Positions 29,266-38,974 of a DNA stretch of 64,000 nt are shown here, one piece after another (position 1 is the stretch's first letter; every line of letters starts with the position of its first letter). The stretch is taken from NCBI RefSeq assembly GCF_900102265.1, contig NZ_FNBH01000003.1, forward strand, positions 558,001 to 622,000, read 5' to 3'. The translations under genes and the position numbers were made by a program. Origin of the DNA: Epilithonimonas hungarica (GTDB lineage: Bacteria; Bacteroidota; Bacteroidia; Flavobacteriales; Weeksellaceae). The notes under the pieces are model-generated. The model was not told where the DNA came from, did no database searches, and saw only the letters and a program-made list of their open reading frames with translations.

Positions 29266-32130
29266 TTAAAAAGATAAATTAATTCCCATTAAATAATTAC
29301 GCGTAGAAGGATTATTAGTTCCTATAATTAGTTGACGAGCTGGATATCCACTTACTGCCTGATTCTCATTTCCATAAGAATTTGGTTCAGGATCCATCCC
29401 AGATTCTTTATGATAAGGAGAGAATAAAACAAATGGATTAGTCACTGTAAAATATATTCTCAAACTATTAATTTTCAAATCGTTCAAGAAATCTTTATTT
29501 ACATTATATCCTAAGGTAATAGTTCTTATTTTGAGATAAGAAGCATCAAAAAGAGCCAATGTAGAAGCATACTTTGGATTATCCCCACTTTGAACCCCTC
29601 CAGGTTTTGGATATCTCACATTAGGATTTTCTTCTGTCCAATAATCTACATCTACATTATTTCCTCTACCGGTCAATCTATTAAGATAACCAGCAGAACC
29701 ATATATGGAACTAATTAAAACACCACCATGTTGGAATGCTCCAACAGTACTCAGTTCAAATCCTTTATAGGCAAAACGAGTATTAAATCCTCCTTGCCAA
29801 TCAGGAAATACATCTATCACTTGTCTATCTGCAGGACCGATCGCTCTAACAGGTGTTCCATCTGCATTATACCCTCCTGTATAAAGAACCTTAATCATCC
29901 CTACATTCCCACCAGGTTCTAAGATATTAAGATATGGATCACCATTTTGCCATAATCCGATGTTCTGATAATCATATAAGGCATTGATATTATGTCCTAC
30001 AAACCATAAATTCCCTTCATCTTTTTCCATACCAGAAGCAAGAGAGAGAATCTGGTTTTTATTGGTATAGAAATTAACCCCCGCATCCCAAGTAAAATTC
30101 TCGGTTTGAATTATAGTCCCGTTTAAAGCAACTTCCCAGCCTTTGTTTTCTGATTCTCCATAATTTCCTGTTTGAAATCCAATTCCTGAACTAGGAGGAA
30201 GTCCTCTTTGTAATAAAAGATCCACGGTATGAGTTCTGTAATACTCCACTGAACCCGTTAGACGATTATTAAATAAACCAAAATCTACTCCATAGTTTTG
30301 AGTTTTAGAATATTCCCAGCCTAAACTTGGATTAGGAGCCTCTGTGACATACACTCCTGTACTATTTGTAGTACCAAAGTTATATGGGACAACACCTAAG
30401 GTACCCAATGTTTTGTATGGAGGAACAGCCTGATTTGATGTTTGTCCCCAACCAGCTCTGAACTTTAATAGATTAAGGACTTTTACATTTTGCATAAAAG
30501 ATTCATTAGTAACATTCCATCCTAATGAAATAGCTGGATAAGTATGCCATTTATTACCTGGTGCTAATCTGGATGAGCCATCCCCTCGTAGCGTTGCAGT
30601 CAACATATACTTATTATCAAATGTATATATTGCTCTTCCCATATATGACATCAAAGCAGTCTCTCTATAGACTTGATCTTCTGGCCGTACAGAGATATTA
30701 GCTTGTGGAGCCTGCCCAAGGTTATAATATTGAAAGAAATCAGCAGGAATATTCTGAGCACTCATGTAAGAACTAATATATCTATTTTGCTCTGCAGAAT
30801 ACAATCCTACTGCATTAATCTTATGTTTCCCAAATGTTTTATCATAAGTCAAAAGATTCTCCAAGACCCAATGGTATGTTTGGTTGTTTCCTTTACCAGC
30901 TCCTGAAAGCCCCGCTGCATTTGTGTTAAAAACGCCAACACCTGTGTACCAGCCACTATTAGATGTACGGTAATTAAGACCAACATTCAATCTGTATTTT
31001 AAACCGTCCAAAGGTAAATTTATTTCCCCATATAAATTATTATATGAAGAAAACGATTTATTTTCATCAACATATTTATCACCCAATGCTTGTATCCCTT
31101 GCCTCATATAGATCCAGGTTTGATCCAGGTTTGATGCAGTACTCATTGTTCTCTTAATCGTACCATCTGCATTATAAGGGCTTGCCAATGGAGAATATCC
31201 CAAAATAGGGGCAGGACTTGCTCCTGGATATTCATTAATAGCATAATTTGTATTTGTGGTAAAACCAAATTTGAAATTTTTACCTACTTGTTGATCTAAA
31301 GCTAATCGTATTGAAAATCTTTCATAGTTCTGAAGTGGAATCATAGCATATTGCTTATAGTAGGATATTCCGGCACTGTAATTTCCACCGTCTGTACCCC
31401 CTGAAACACTTATATCATGATTGGTCATCATCGCAGGCTTATAATATAATTTCTGCCAATCTGTATTATTATCGTTACTTTCATCTACTCCATTAGTAAA
31501 AAGATTACCTGCATCCGCACGGAGCTTGGCAAACTTAGGTCCATCCATCATTGGGTACTTTGAAAAAAGTGTTTGTACGCCTGTAAAACTATTGTAAGTA
31601 AACCTTGGCTTTTGACCTTTCGTTCCTCTATTGGTTGTTACCAATATCACTCCATTGGCACCTCTGGAACCATAGATTGCTGTAGCTGATGCATCTTTAA
31701 GAATATCTATACTTTTTATATCATTAGAACTAATATCGCCTAATGATCCGGAAAAAGGTATTCCATCCAGTACAATAAGAGGATCATTTTCTCCTGCGAT
31801 AGATCTCACACCTCTAATACGAATCTGAGAAGTAGACCCGGGCTTAGAAGATGTTTGTGAAATATCAACACCCGCCACTCGGCCCTGCAAAGCCTGTGTA
31901 ATATTGGCTGATGGAACTTCTCTTAACACATCACCCTTCACAGAAGCAACAGACCCTGTTACTGATTCCTTTCTTTGAGTTCCATATCCAATAACAACAA
32001 CCTCCTCAATCTGCTTTTCTTTTGTAACAGTATCCTTTCTACTCTGCGAGTAAACTAGACCTGACGGTAATAGAGTCATTGCGAAAAACAATGCCGCTCT
32101 ATTGGTTTTACTTAAATGAAATAGATTCAT
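29266..32130 (-). CDS. SusC/RagA-family TonB-dependent transporter
   Basis: A 954-residue outer-membrane barrel. After the signal peptide (ends near 'GLVYSQ') a TonB box region 'EKQIEEVVVIGYGTQ' appears by about residue 40, then the plug with 'LQGRVAGVDI', 'IRIRGVRS' and 'DASATAIYGSRGANGVI'. The barrel ends in 'YLMGINLSF' with the terminal Phe needed by the BAM machinery. The carboxypeptidase-D-like N-terminal extension common in SusC proteins is absent, so it is a short form. It imports substrate captured by the SusD-like partner 12 bp downstream, using TonB/ExbBD energy. Confidence 0.95.
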   Translation of the reverse strand: MNLFHLSKTNRAALFFAMTLLPSGLVYSQSRKDTVTKEKQIEEVVVIGYGTQRKESVTGSVASVKGDVLREVPSANITQALQGRVAGVDISQTSSKPGSTSQIRIRGVRSIAGENDPLIVLDGIPFSGSLGDISSNDIKSIDILKDASATAIYGSRGANGVILVTTNRGTKGQKPRFTYNSFTGVQTLFSKYPMMDGPKFAKLRADAGNLFTNGVDESNDNNTDWQKLYYKPAMMTNHDISVSGGTDGGNYSAGISYYKQYAMIPLQNYERFSIRLALDQQVGKNFKFGFTTNTNYAINEYPGASPAPILGYSPLASPYNADGTIKRTMSTASNLDQTWIYMRQGIQALGDKYVDENKSFSSYNNLYGEINLPLDGLKYRLNVGLNYRTSNSGWYTGVGVFNTNAAGLSGAGKGNNQTYHWVLENLLTYDKTFGKHKINAVGLYSAEQNRYISSYMSAQNIPADFFQYYNLGQAPQANISVRPEDQVYRETALMSYMGRAIYTFDNKYMLTATLRGDGSSRLAPGNKWHTYPAISLGWNVTNESFMQNVKVLNLLKFRAGWGQTSNQAVPPYKTLGTLGVVPYNFGTTNSTGVYVTEAPNPSLGWEYSKTQNYGVDFGLFNNRLTGSVEYYRTHTVDLLLQRGLPPSSGIGFQTGNYGESENKGWEVALNGTIIQTENFTWDAGVNFYTNKNQILSLASGMEKDEGNLWFVGHNINALYDYQNIGLWQNGDPYLNILEPGGNVGMIKVLYTGGYNADGTPVRAIGPADRQVIDVFPDWQGGFNTRFAYKGFELSTVGAFQHGGVLISSIYGSAGYLNRLTGRGNNVDVDYWTEENPNVRYPKPGGVQSGDNPKYASTLALFDASYLKIRTITLGYNVNKDFLNDLKINSLRIYFTVTNPFVLFSPYHKESGMDPEPNSYGNENQAVSGYPARQLIIGTNNPSTRNYLMGINLSF

Positions 32131-32213
32131 AATTATTATTTTTAAAGTTAGTTTGATAAGAAAGTTTTCGGTTCCCGTTGTTGAGATTGGCGCAACTCTC
32201 TTATATATTTTTT

Positions 32214-33542
32214 TTAGATATACATATTAACAATAGCTTCGAAAAGTTCCTGTTTTCCGCTTTTCGGAATTGGTTCTCCCGATTCGTGGGCAATCTTCTG
32301 AAGGTCTTCTAATGTCAGTCTCCCTTCTTCAAATGCTTTCCCATTCCCATTGTCAAATGATGAATATCTCTCGTTTCTCAGCTTGTTGTAATCAGAATTC
32401 TCAAGAATATCTGCAGCCACCAATAACCCTTTTGCAAAAGCATCCATTCCGGAAACATGTGCGATGAAAAGGTCTTCCGCATCTGTAGAGTTACGACGTA
32501 TCTTCGCATCGAAGTTAACGCCTCCTCTTCCCAAACCGCCAGAAGGAAGAAGTACCAACCAAGCCTGGATCATCTCGTAATAATCAACCGGGAACTGGTC
32601 TGTGTCCCAACCATTCTGATAATCGCCTCTATTGGCATCAATGCTTCCCAACATCCCCGCATCTACTGCTGCCTGAAGCTCGTGCTCGAAAGTGTGACCC
32701 GCCAAAGTAGCATGATTGACCTCAAGATTCAGTTTGAAATCTTTGTCAAGACCGTAATGTCTTAAGAATCCTATGACTGTTTCTGCATCATAATCATACT
32801 GATGTTTTGTCGGTTCCATTGGCTTTGGTTCGATCAGGAACGTACCTGTGAATCCTTGTTTTCTTGCATAATCCCTTGACATAGTCAGGAATTGGGCAAG
32901 ATGGTCCTTTTCACGTTTCATGTCGGTATTCAGAAGACTCATATAACCTTCTCTTCCACCCCAGAAAACATAATTTTCCCCACCAAGCGCAATAGTTGCA
33001 TCGATAGAATTTTTAACCTGAGTTCCTGCGCAGGCAACAACGTCGAAATTTGGATTAGTGGATGCTCCGTTCATATATCTCTCGTGAGTAAAAACGTTGG
33101 CAGTTCCCCAAAGCAACTTGATTCCTGTTTCCTGCTGTTTCTCCTTGGCATAATCTACAACAGCCTGGAGATTTTTCTCATAGTCTCTCCAATTGTCTGC
33201 AGGGTCTACAAGGTCAATGTCATGAAAGCAATAAAAATTGAAACCCATTTTCTGCATAAACTCAAAACCTGCATCCATTTTGTGCTTTGCTCTGCTCACA
33301 GCGTCCGTTCCTATATCCCACGGGTGATGGATAGTTGGTCCGCCGAATGGATCGCTACCATTTGCACATAATGTGTGCCACCAAGCCATCGCAAAACGTG
33401 TCCAGTCTTTCATAGGTTTTCCCATCACCACTCTGTCTGCATCATAATAGCGGAATGCCAATGGATTTCTGCTTTCTTTTCCTTCAAATTTGATCTTGTC
33501 GATACCTGTAAAAAACTCTTTTGTACCTGTTAAAGTGCTCAT
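32214..33542 (-). CDS. xylA: Xylose isomerase
   Basis: A 442-residue class II xylose isomerase converting D-xylose to D-xylulose. Active-site blocks are all present: 'FYCFHDIDL' (catalytic His), '[14 protein letters not shown]', metal ligands in '[17 protein letters not shown]', '[13 protein letters not shown]' and '[19 protein letters not shown]'. Length is typical of the Bacteroidota and anaerobic-fungus type. Encoded between xylulokinase (111-bp gap) and susC (83-bp gap), so both monomer metabolism and import are in one block. Confidence 0.97.
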   Translation of the reverse strand: MSTLTGTKEFFTGIDKIKFEGKESRNPLAFRYYDADRVVMGKPMKDWTRFAMAWWHTLCANGSDPFGGPTIHHPWDIGTDAVSRAKHKMDAGFEFMQKMGFNFYCFHDIDLVDPADNWRDYEKNLQAVVDYAKEKQQETGIKLLWGTANVFTHERYMNGASTNPNFDVVACAGTQVKNSIDATIALGGENYVFWGGREGYMSLLNTDMKREKDHLAQFLTMSRDYARKQGFTGTFLIEPKPMEPTKHQYDYDAETVIGFLRHYGLDKDFKLNLEVNHATLAGHTFEHELQAAVDAGMLGSIDANRGDYQNGWDTDQFPVDYYEMIQAWLVLLPSGGLGRGGVNFDAKIRRNSTDAEDLFIAHVSGMDAFAKGLLVAADILENSDYNKLRNERYSSFDNGNGKAFEEGRLTLEDLQKIAHESGEPIPKSGKQELFEAIVNMYI

Positions 33543-33653
33543 TCTTTTTTATATTTATTTTTTAATTATTCTCATTTTTGACATAAAATCTCCCTTCCTC
33601 ACTGATTTTTGAATATCAATAAGTTAATTGTTAAATTTTCTTTTTTTTGGGAT

Positions 33654-35138
33654 TTAAACTATTTCGTTAAGATGATTTTTCCATCTTGTATAGGCTTCTA
33701 AATATTGTTCCCGCTTCTCGTGTTCCGGTTCTATGACTGCAATTTTTTCTAATGATGAAAAGGCCTCGGCAGAATCTGAGTAAAATCCGATACCCATTCC
33801 TGCAGCTCTTGCTGCTCCTACAGCGCCGTCCGTATCATAAAGTTCAATCATGGCATTGCTCACACTGGAAAGCGTCTGGCGGAAAATCGAACTTAGAAAC
33901 ATATTGGCATTTCCCGCCCGGATCACATTGATATCCATACCGATGTTTCTCATAATGTCCATTCCATACTCGTAAGAAAAAACGATTCCTTCCTGAGCAG
34001 CACGCAAAATGTCTCCTTTCGAATGGATATTGAAATTGATACCATGAATGGAGCAGCTTGTATCCTTATTCTCCAAAACTCTCTCTGCTCCGTTACCGAA
34101 AGGAATAATGCTAAGTCCTTTTGACCCAATTGGTGATAGTGATGCCATATCGTTCATATCACCATAAGATGCAAGCGATGTTGCAAAGTTGTGCTTCAGC
34201 CAAGAGTTCAGAATTCCTGTTCCATTGATGCAAAGCAACACACCTAATCTCGTCAGTTCTTCGGTATAGTTTACGTGGGCGAAAGTGTTGACCCTGGAAA
34301 GCCTGTCATAATCCAGCTTATCCAAAACACCATAAACCACGCCTGAGGTTCCTGCTGTAGAAGCGATCTCTCCCGGATTGAAAACATTAAGAGAAAGCGC
34401 ATTATTCGGCTGGTCGCCTGCTCTGTAAGAAATCGGTGTCCCTTCCTTCAGTCCCAGTTCCTGTGCTGCAGCTGCAGAAACCGTTGCCTGAATCCCGAAA
34501 GTCGGTACAATATTTGGAAAAAAGCTTTTCGGAATTCCGTAATAATTGATAACATCTTCAGAGATACAATTATTTTTAAAATCCCAGAAAATCCCTTCAG
34601 ACAAACCTTCGATCGTCATTCCTATCTCTCCGGAAAGTCTCATCGCAATATAATCTCCGGGTAGCATTATTTTATCTATTTTTGCAAAAAGCTCAGGTTC
34701 ATTTTCCTTTACCCAAGCCAATTTTGAAGCGGTAAAATTGCCCGGGGAATTAAGCAAATGAGACAGACATTTTTCTTCTCCTATTTCTTTGAAAGCCCTT
34801 TCACCATAAGGAACTGCACGGCTATCGCACCAGATAATGGATGACCTAAGGAGATTCTGGTCCTTATCAACCATGATGAGACCGTGCATCTGCCAGGTAA
34901 TACCGATTCCTTTGATGTCTTCTGCGTGTACTCCGGATTCGTGCATCACGGCTTCATGCGCCAATTTGAGGTTTGTCCACCAATCGACAGGATTCTGCTC
35001 TGCCCAGCCCGGATTGATCGCTGTGATTTTCATCTCTTTTTTCGGAGAAAATTCGGACGCCACAACTTTTCCGCTGGATGCCTCTATGAGACAAACTTTT
35101 ACAGAAGAACTGCCTATGTCGTAACCTAATAAGTACAT
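33654..35138 (-). CDS. xylB: Xylulokinase
   Basis: A 494-residue FGGY-family kinase phosphorylating D-xylulose. N-terminal phosphate loop 'YDIGSSSVKVCLIEA', 'WQMHGLIMVDKDQ', 'IIWCDSRAVPYG', 'GDYIAMRLSGE', the catalytic-Asp region 'SYRAGDQPNNALSL' and 'STAGTSGVVYG'. The C-terminal 'RAGNANMFLSSIFRQTLSS' is the FGGY adenine-binding region. Its ATG is 18 bp after the stop of the regulator gene, suggesting co-transcription with it. Confidence 0.95.
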   Translation of the reverse strand: MYLLGYDIGSSSVKVCLIEASSGKVVASEFSPKKEMKITAINPGWAEQNPVDWWTNLKLAHEAVMHESGVHAEDIKGIGITWQMHGLIMVDKDQNLLRSSIIWCDSRAVPYGERAFKEIGEEKCLSHLLNSPGNFTASKLAWVKENEPELFAKIDKIMLPGDYIAMRLSGEIGMTIEGLSEGIFWDFKNNCISEDVINYYGIPKSFFPNIVPTFGIQATVSAAAAQELGLKEGTPISYRAGDQPNNALSLNVFNPGEIASTAGTSGVVYGVLDKLDYDRLSRVNTFAHVNYTEELTRLGVLLCINGTGILNSWLKHNFATSLASYGDMNDMASLSPIGSKGLSIIPFGNGAERVLENKDTSCSIHGINFNIHSKGDILRAAQEGIVFSYEYGMDIMRNIGMDINVIRAGNANMFLSSIFRQTLSSVSNAMIELYDTDGAVGAARAAGMGIGFYSDSAEAFSSLEKIAVIEPEHEKREQYLEAYTRWKNHLNEIV

Positions 35139-35156
35139 AATTTATTTAAACGTTTT

Positions 35157-35882
35157 TTATTTTATGAGCTTGGTATTATTTTTCTTATAAACCTTGGCAT
35201 CAAACTTATAATACCTTGCCGCACGATGCGAAACATTGGTCTCTATCTCATCTAGTGGAATAATGTAATTGAATGAAGAAATTCTTTTATGAAAATTCTT
35301 GATGTCAATCTTCTTCTCACTAAGCGCACTATATAACTGATATAATTGTCTAATTGTAAATTTCTTTGGCAACAATTCGAAAATAATGGAGAAATCCATT
35401 TCAATCCATCTTCTAACTTCAACCAAAGATTCGTTGATGATTTTATTGTGATCAAAAGGCAGAGTCGGGATCTCATCAAAAGGAAACCAATCTACGGTGT
35501 CATATTTTGAGCTGTTGATCTTGTGATCGATCTTGCATAATGAGAGATAAGCTACGGTAATGATCCTATCTATATCCTGCTTATACTCCTTCCCCATCCA
35601 TTTGATATCGTTCATATTGTTAGCCCTGTCAGGATCCGCAAAACATTTGAACTGTTTAAGAACCATTTTTTTAATTCCTGTCAATTCATGAAGCACTCGT
35701 TCTGCAGCATCATCCACATCCTCATCGCTGAATATTAAGCTCCCGGGCAGCTTTCTCTGCCTTTCCACAGGAATATCATCTACATGACGCTGGACCAATA
35801 AAATGTTCAATCGGTTCTCATAATCGAAACCAAAAACAACACAATCTACAGATACATAAGTATGAATAAAATTTGGACTCAT
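35157..35882 (-). CDS. Nudix-type transcriptional regulator of pentose/xylan genes
   Basis: A 241-residue protein: N-terminal Nudix fold (about 5-145) followed by a winged helix (about 155-235, 'LPKKFTIRQLYQLYSALSEK'). The Nudix box is degenerate: in 'GSLIFSDEDVDDAAERVLHE' and the following 'LTGI' two of the conserved Glu are replaced (Val, Leu) and the spacing is one longer, so hydrolysis is unlikely. This matches the NrtR/AraR-like class, in which the fold senses a sugar or nucleotide and the wing binds DNA; AraR of Bacteroides is a known case. As first gene before xylB-xylA it probably controls the xyl genes and perhaps the whole locus. Confidence 0.85.
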   Translation of the reverse strand: MSPNFIHTYVSVDCVVFGFDYENRLNILLVQRHVDDIPVERQRKLPGSLIFSDEDVDDAAERVLHELTGIKKMVLKQFKCFADPDRANNMNDIKWMGKEYKQDIDRIITVAYLSLCKIDHKINSSKYDTVDWFPFDEIPTLPFDHNKIINESLVEVRRWIEMDFSIIFELLPKKFTIRQLYQLYSALSEKKIDIKNFHKRISSFNYIIPLDEIETNVSHRAARYYKFDAKVYKKNNTKLIK

Positions 35883-35890
35883 TAACGTGT

Positions 35891-35917
35891 TAACATTTAT
35901 GTAACATTACAAATATA
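35891..35917 (-). promoter_or_regulatory. Putative promoter and operator of the xyl/regulator operon
   Basis: On the minus strand TATATTTG (35917-35910) fits the Bacteroidota -7 element TAnnTTTG; no clear -33 TTG was found. Two ATGTTA half-sites (35907-35902 and 35896-35891) follow 11 bp apart, about one helix turn, over the expected start point. That position suits a repressor, most simply the adjacent Nudix regulator. Sequence-based guess only. Confidence 0.4.
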
Positions 35918-36938
35918 AAAATTCAGTTGAATAAAAAAAATAATTTTTACATTACATACTGCTTATCAATAATTTACATATCGATTTTTTATGATATCAT
36001 ATGTATAATATTTATGATAAGCTTATCGTAAAACTAACACTTAGATAAATTGTAAGACATGAGTTAACAAACAATTAGTAAAATGTACCGCCAAAATTAT
36101 ACTGGTATTTTTTTAAGAAAATTTTATGATAAGAATCATAATAATGTGCATCAAAAAAAATAAATAAAAAGTGTAAAAAACACACTTTTAAATAAAAAAA
36201 ACATAAGAATTTAATATTTTTTTTTGCTTTTTTTTCATGCAAGCAAACATAAAATTGGTTATATCGGAATTTTATAATCAAAATTTATATAAAATTGGTT
36301 ATTGGAAAAAAAGGAAAAGAATCTACAATAGAATATAACAGATTACATGCATCATAATTTTAAAACCCTATAAATTCCTCTATAATTTCTTCGAACTTGA
36401 TTCAAGCCAATCAATATTCATTAACCTATTATTCATAATGACAATTAGTTACAAAATTGACGAACAAAGGTAAGCACTGAATAAATTTAATTCAAACAAC
36501 CAGAACCTCTTATAATCGTTCTATCTAATTTTAAAAATGCATAGTAATCCCAGAAGCATTAATTTTTTTTTCATAATTTCAATATCAATTTTCATGAGCA
36601 AAACTATATCAAACATTGATGATATTAAAAAAAATGTTCTAGGTAAGGTGTTTTTTGTTCTGAATATTTGAAATTTGGTAACTATATACTTTCGTGTACC
36701 AAATCGAAAAATAAAATTCTACATACCTAAATTCAATCTAAATTGTTGATATCTCGTCGTAAACGTGATATTTCAGATAAAAATTATATCTGGTACATTT
36801 AAATATATTATAAACTAATTTTTAAATGCAGTTATCATTGTATAGTTTTAGTCCTATTACTTTACTCTTGACTTATGAAGAATATTTTTCTACAAATCTA
36901 ATGAATATAACACTTTACAGAAGTTAATACCCTTATTT
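35918..36938. other. 1-kb AT-rich non-coding region between locus and YggS operon
   Basis: No credible gene: the frames present are low-complexity and lack homology-like features. Visible structure: perfect palindromes ATGATATCAT (35991-36000) and GATAAGCTTATC (36016-36027), and a direct repeat ATAAAATTGGTTAT at 36249-36262 and 36289-36302 (40-bp period). It separates the minus-strand sugar locus from the minus-strand YggS operon, so it may hold distal control sites or a decayed gene. Confidence 0.5.
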
Positions 36939-37676
36939 CTAATCTTCTTTATTTTCGTTCCAATAATAACTGTCAGGATACATTCTTTGTCCGAACACCG
37001 CAGTACCAACCCTAACGATTGTCGCCCCTTCCTCGATAGCCGTCTCAAGATCATTACTCATCCCCATAGACAGTTCTGTCATTTCCACATTGGGAATATC
37101 CAAGGAGATGATCTGCTGTTGAATATCTTTCAATAAACGGAAACAACCGCGGACTTTTTCCGTTTCTGCACTGAACAGACCAATGGTCATCAAACCTTTT
37201 ATTTTAAGTGTATTTAATTGAGAGATTTCACGAATCAGGCTTATAATGTCGTCCGGATGCGCTCCGAACTTACTTTCTTCTCCCGAGGTATTGACCTGAA
37301 TAAAGATGTCCATACTTTTATTATCCAGCTGTAGCCTTTGGTGTAGTTTTTCGGCCAAACTTACACGATCTACGGATTGAATGCAGGTGACGTCATATTT
37401 AAGAATATCTTTGATCTTATTGGATTGCAGATGACCTATGAAATGATGAGTATGTTTGCTATCTCTTAATGAACCGAACTTTTCTTTGATTTCCTGGACT
37501 TTGTTTTCGGCAATCAATGTCTGTCCGTTCTGTAAAGCGATCCTGATTCGCTCAGCAGAAACGGTTTTCGTAGCCAGCAAAAGCTTGACTGTATCAGGAT
37601 CTCGATTGGCAGCAATACAGGCATTTTCTATTCTATTTAAAATGCTGTTCAAATTATTAATTATTTCGTCGTGCAT
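36939..37676 (-). CDS. YggS/PLPBP-family pyridoxal phosphate homeostasis protein
   Basis: A 245-residue single-domain alanine-racemase-fold protein. PLP Lys37 in 'LLLATKTVSAER', then 'IAENKVQEIKEKF', 'HFIGHLQSNKIKDIL', 'IQVNTSGEESKFG', 'IKGLMTIG' and the phosphate-binding 'ELSMGMSNDLETAIEEGATIVRVG'. PLPBP proteins carry PLP without known catalysis and buffer B6 vitamers. It overlaps the AAA+ ATPase gene by 16 bp, and that small operon faces a PLP-dependent MocR regulator, a coherent B6 theme. The B6 role is family knowledge; a special role here is inference. Confidence 0.9.
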   Translation of the reverse strand: MHDEIINNLNSILNRIENACIAANRDPDTVKLLLATKTVSAERIRIALQNGQTLIAENKVQEIKEKFGSLRDSKHTHHFIGHLQSNKIKDILKYDVTCIQSVDRVSLAEKLHQRLQLDNKSMDIFIQVNTSGEESKFGAHPDDIISLIREISQLNTLKIKGLMTIGLFSAETEKVRGCFRLLKDIQQQIISLDIPNVEMTELSMGMSNDLETAIEEGATIVRVGTAVFGQRMYPDSYYWNENKED

Positions 37677-38395
37677 ATTTCCTCTTCTTTTTCATTTTGA
37701 TCCCATTTGTTGATCAGCATCGATTTTACATTGGTGTAAGCGTGATCTTTGGCCTCGGCAAATGAAACAGTATATTGACCTGTTATCTGCCTTACATTTT
37801 CGGGAAACACCGACAGAATACGATCGTAATAGTTATCTAGAATTTCTTTTTCTGGCAGTTCATAGTTTAATTTTATTTGAAATCTCCTCAACAATGCCGG
37901 GTCAATAATATCAGTATGATTGGTAGCGCAAATCAATAAGGCATTTTGCGGAAAATAGTCGATCAGTTGAATAATGGTGTTAACGAGCCTTCGCATTTCC
38001 CCTACATCTTTATCATCACTACCTCTTGATTTTCCAATTTGGTCAAATTCATCTAAAAACAAAACTGCTTTCTCCCTTCCTGCTTTCTCAAAGATCTGCC
38101 TTATGTTTTGTGAAGTCTCACCAATTCGTGAGCACACCACATTACTGAGATTTAAAATCAATATCTTTTTATTGATTTCGCAAGCCATTGCTTTTGCTGT
38201 CATCGTCTTGCCACATCCAGATGTACCGTGAAGCAGAATTTTATTGCTAACCGGCAACCCATAAAGTGAAAGTTCCTCGCTGTAGAAGTTCTCTTTCATT
38301 ATTTGCATACAGACACGTCGATTTTCATCATTTAGAGAAATATCATCAAGCCTTATTTTTTCTTTATCGTCTATGATAAGATCAAATATATTCAT
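37661..38395 (-). CDS. Small stand-alone AAA+ ATPase
   Basis: A 244-residue protein from the ATG at 38393-38395 (a GTG three codons upstream is in frame). It is essentially one AAA module of the FtsH/fidgetin-like group: Walker A 'GTSGCGKT' (57-64), Walker B 'VLFLDE' (111-116), sensor-1 'ICATNH' (Asn159) and arginine fingers in 'DPALLRRF' (171/172). No protease, zinc or membrane segment is fused. Such free modules act as remodellers or adaptors with a partner; the partner is unknown. It is sandwiched between a GNAT and YggS, overlapping YggS. Confidence 0.85.
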   Translation of the reverse strand: MNIFDLIIDDKEKIRLDDISLNDENRRVCMQIMKENFYSEELSLYGLPVSNKILLHGTSGCGKTMTAKAMACEINKKILILNLSNVVCSRIGETSQNIRQIFEKAGREKAVLFLDEFDQIGKSRGSDDKDVGEMRRLVNTIIQLIDYFPQNALLICATNHTDIIDPALLRRFQIKLNYELPEKEILDNYYDRILSVFPENVRQITGQYTVSFAEAKDHAYTNVKSMLINKWDQNEKEEEICTTK

Positions 38396-38436
38396 CCTTA
38401 ACACTTACCGGCTAATATTAATTACTTTATAGTTCT

Positions 38437-38883
38437 TTACAACCACCAATGGTAATAATTGTGCAATCCATCATATTCAAATCCGCAGCGAGGATAAAGT
38501 GAATTGCCAATATCGTTGGTCTTTTCGGTTTCCAGCATCAGTCCGCAGGCTCCGGTTTCTTCGCACCATTGTTTACTTCGGTTTATCAGTGCAACCGACA
38601 ATCCTTTTCCTCTGTGATCGGGATGAACAAAAAGATCGCTCAACAACCATTGTTTTTGTAATTTGGTATAATGAAACAGCTTATACAACTGTACAAAACC
38701 CACCGCTTTATCATCTACCACAACCAAAAAAATATCCGACTCGCTGTTTGAGAAACGTTCTTTCAGAAATTCTTTTCCTTTTTCCAGGTCAGATTCCTGG
38801 CGGTAAAAAATACGATAAAGATTGAATAATTCTGCTGTTTCCTCCAAGTTCTCTAAACTGGCTTTTTTAATTTTGTAATCCAT
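38437..38883 (-). CDS. GNAT N-acetyltransferase (first gene of MocR divergon 1)
   Basis: A 148-residue GNAT-fold protein. Acetyl-CoA motif A is 'DLFVHPDHRGKGLSVALI', with beta-4 'DIFLVVVDDKAVGFVQLY' before it and motif B 'LMLETEKTNDIGNSLYPRCGF' after it. It is divergent from the MocR regulator at 38975 with 91 bp between the start codons and leads the operon to the AAA+ and YggS genes. Substrate unknown; small amines or antibiotics are typical for the family. Confidence 0.85.
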   Translation of the reverse strand: MDYKIKKASLENLEETAELFNLYRIFYRQESDLEKGKEFLKERFSNSESDIFLVVVDDKAVGFVQLYKLFHYTKLQKQWLLSDLFVHPDHRGKGLSVALINRSKQWCEETGACGLMLETEKTNDIGNSLYPRCGFEYDGLHNYYHWWL

Positions 38884-38912
38884 AGTTGAAAATTATTTTT
38901 TAATGATGGTGA

Positions 38913-38972
38913 CAAAAATATTAATACCTTGGACTATATTTGTCATCCAGTTTTAATATAACAAGTAGTCCA
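38913..38972. promoter_or_regulatory. Divergent promoter region with inverted MocR-type sites
   Basis: TAnnTTTG elements face both ways: TATTTTTG on minus (38920-38913) for the GNAT operon and TATATTTG on plus (38935-38942) for the regulator. TGGACTA at 38930-38936 and its inverse TAGTCCA at 38966-38972 overlap or flank the regulator promoter, and lie upstream of the operon promoter. The arrangement suits autorepression plus operon activation. The TGG(A/T)CTA core resembles sites described for PdxR-type MocR proteins, as far as I recall. Confidence 0.5.
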
Positions 38973-38974
38973 CT

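Noticed and set aside
36075-36281. 68-residue minus-strand frame rich in Phe/Lys
   Set aside because: Low-complexity AT-rich translation with no recognised motif or convincing ribosome-binding site.
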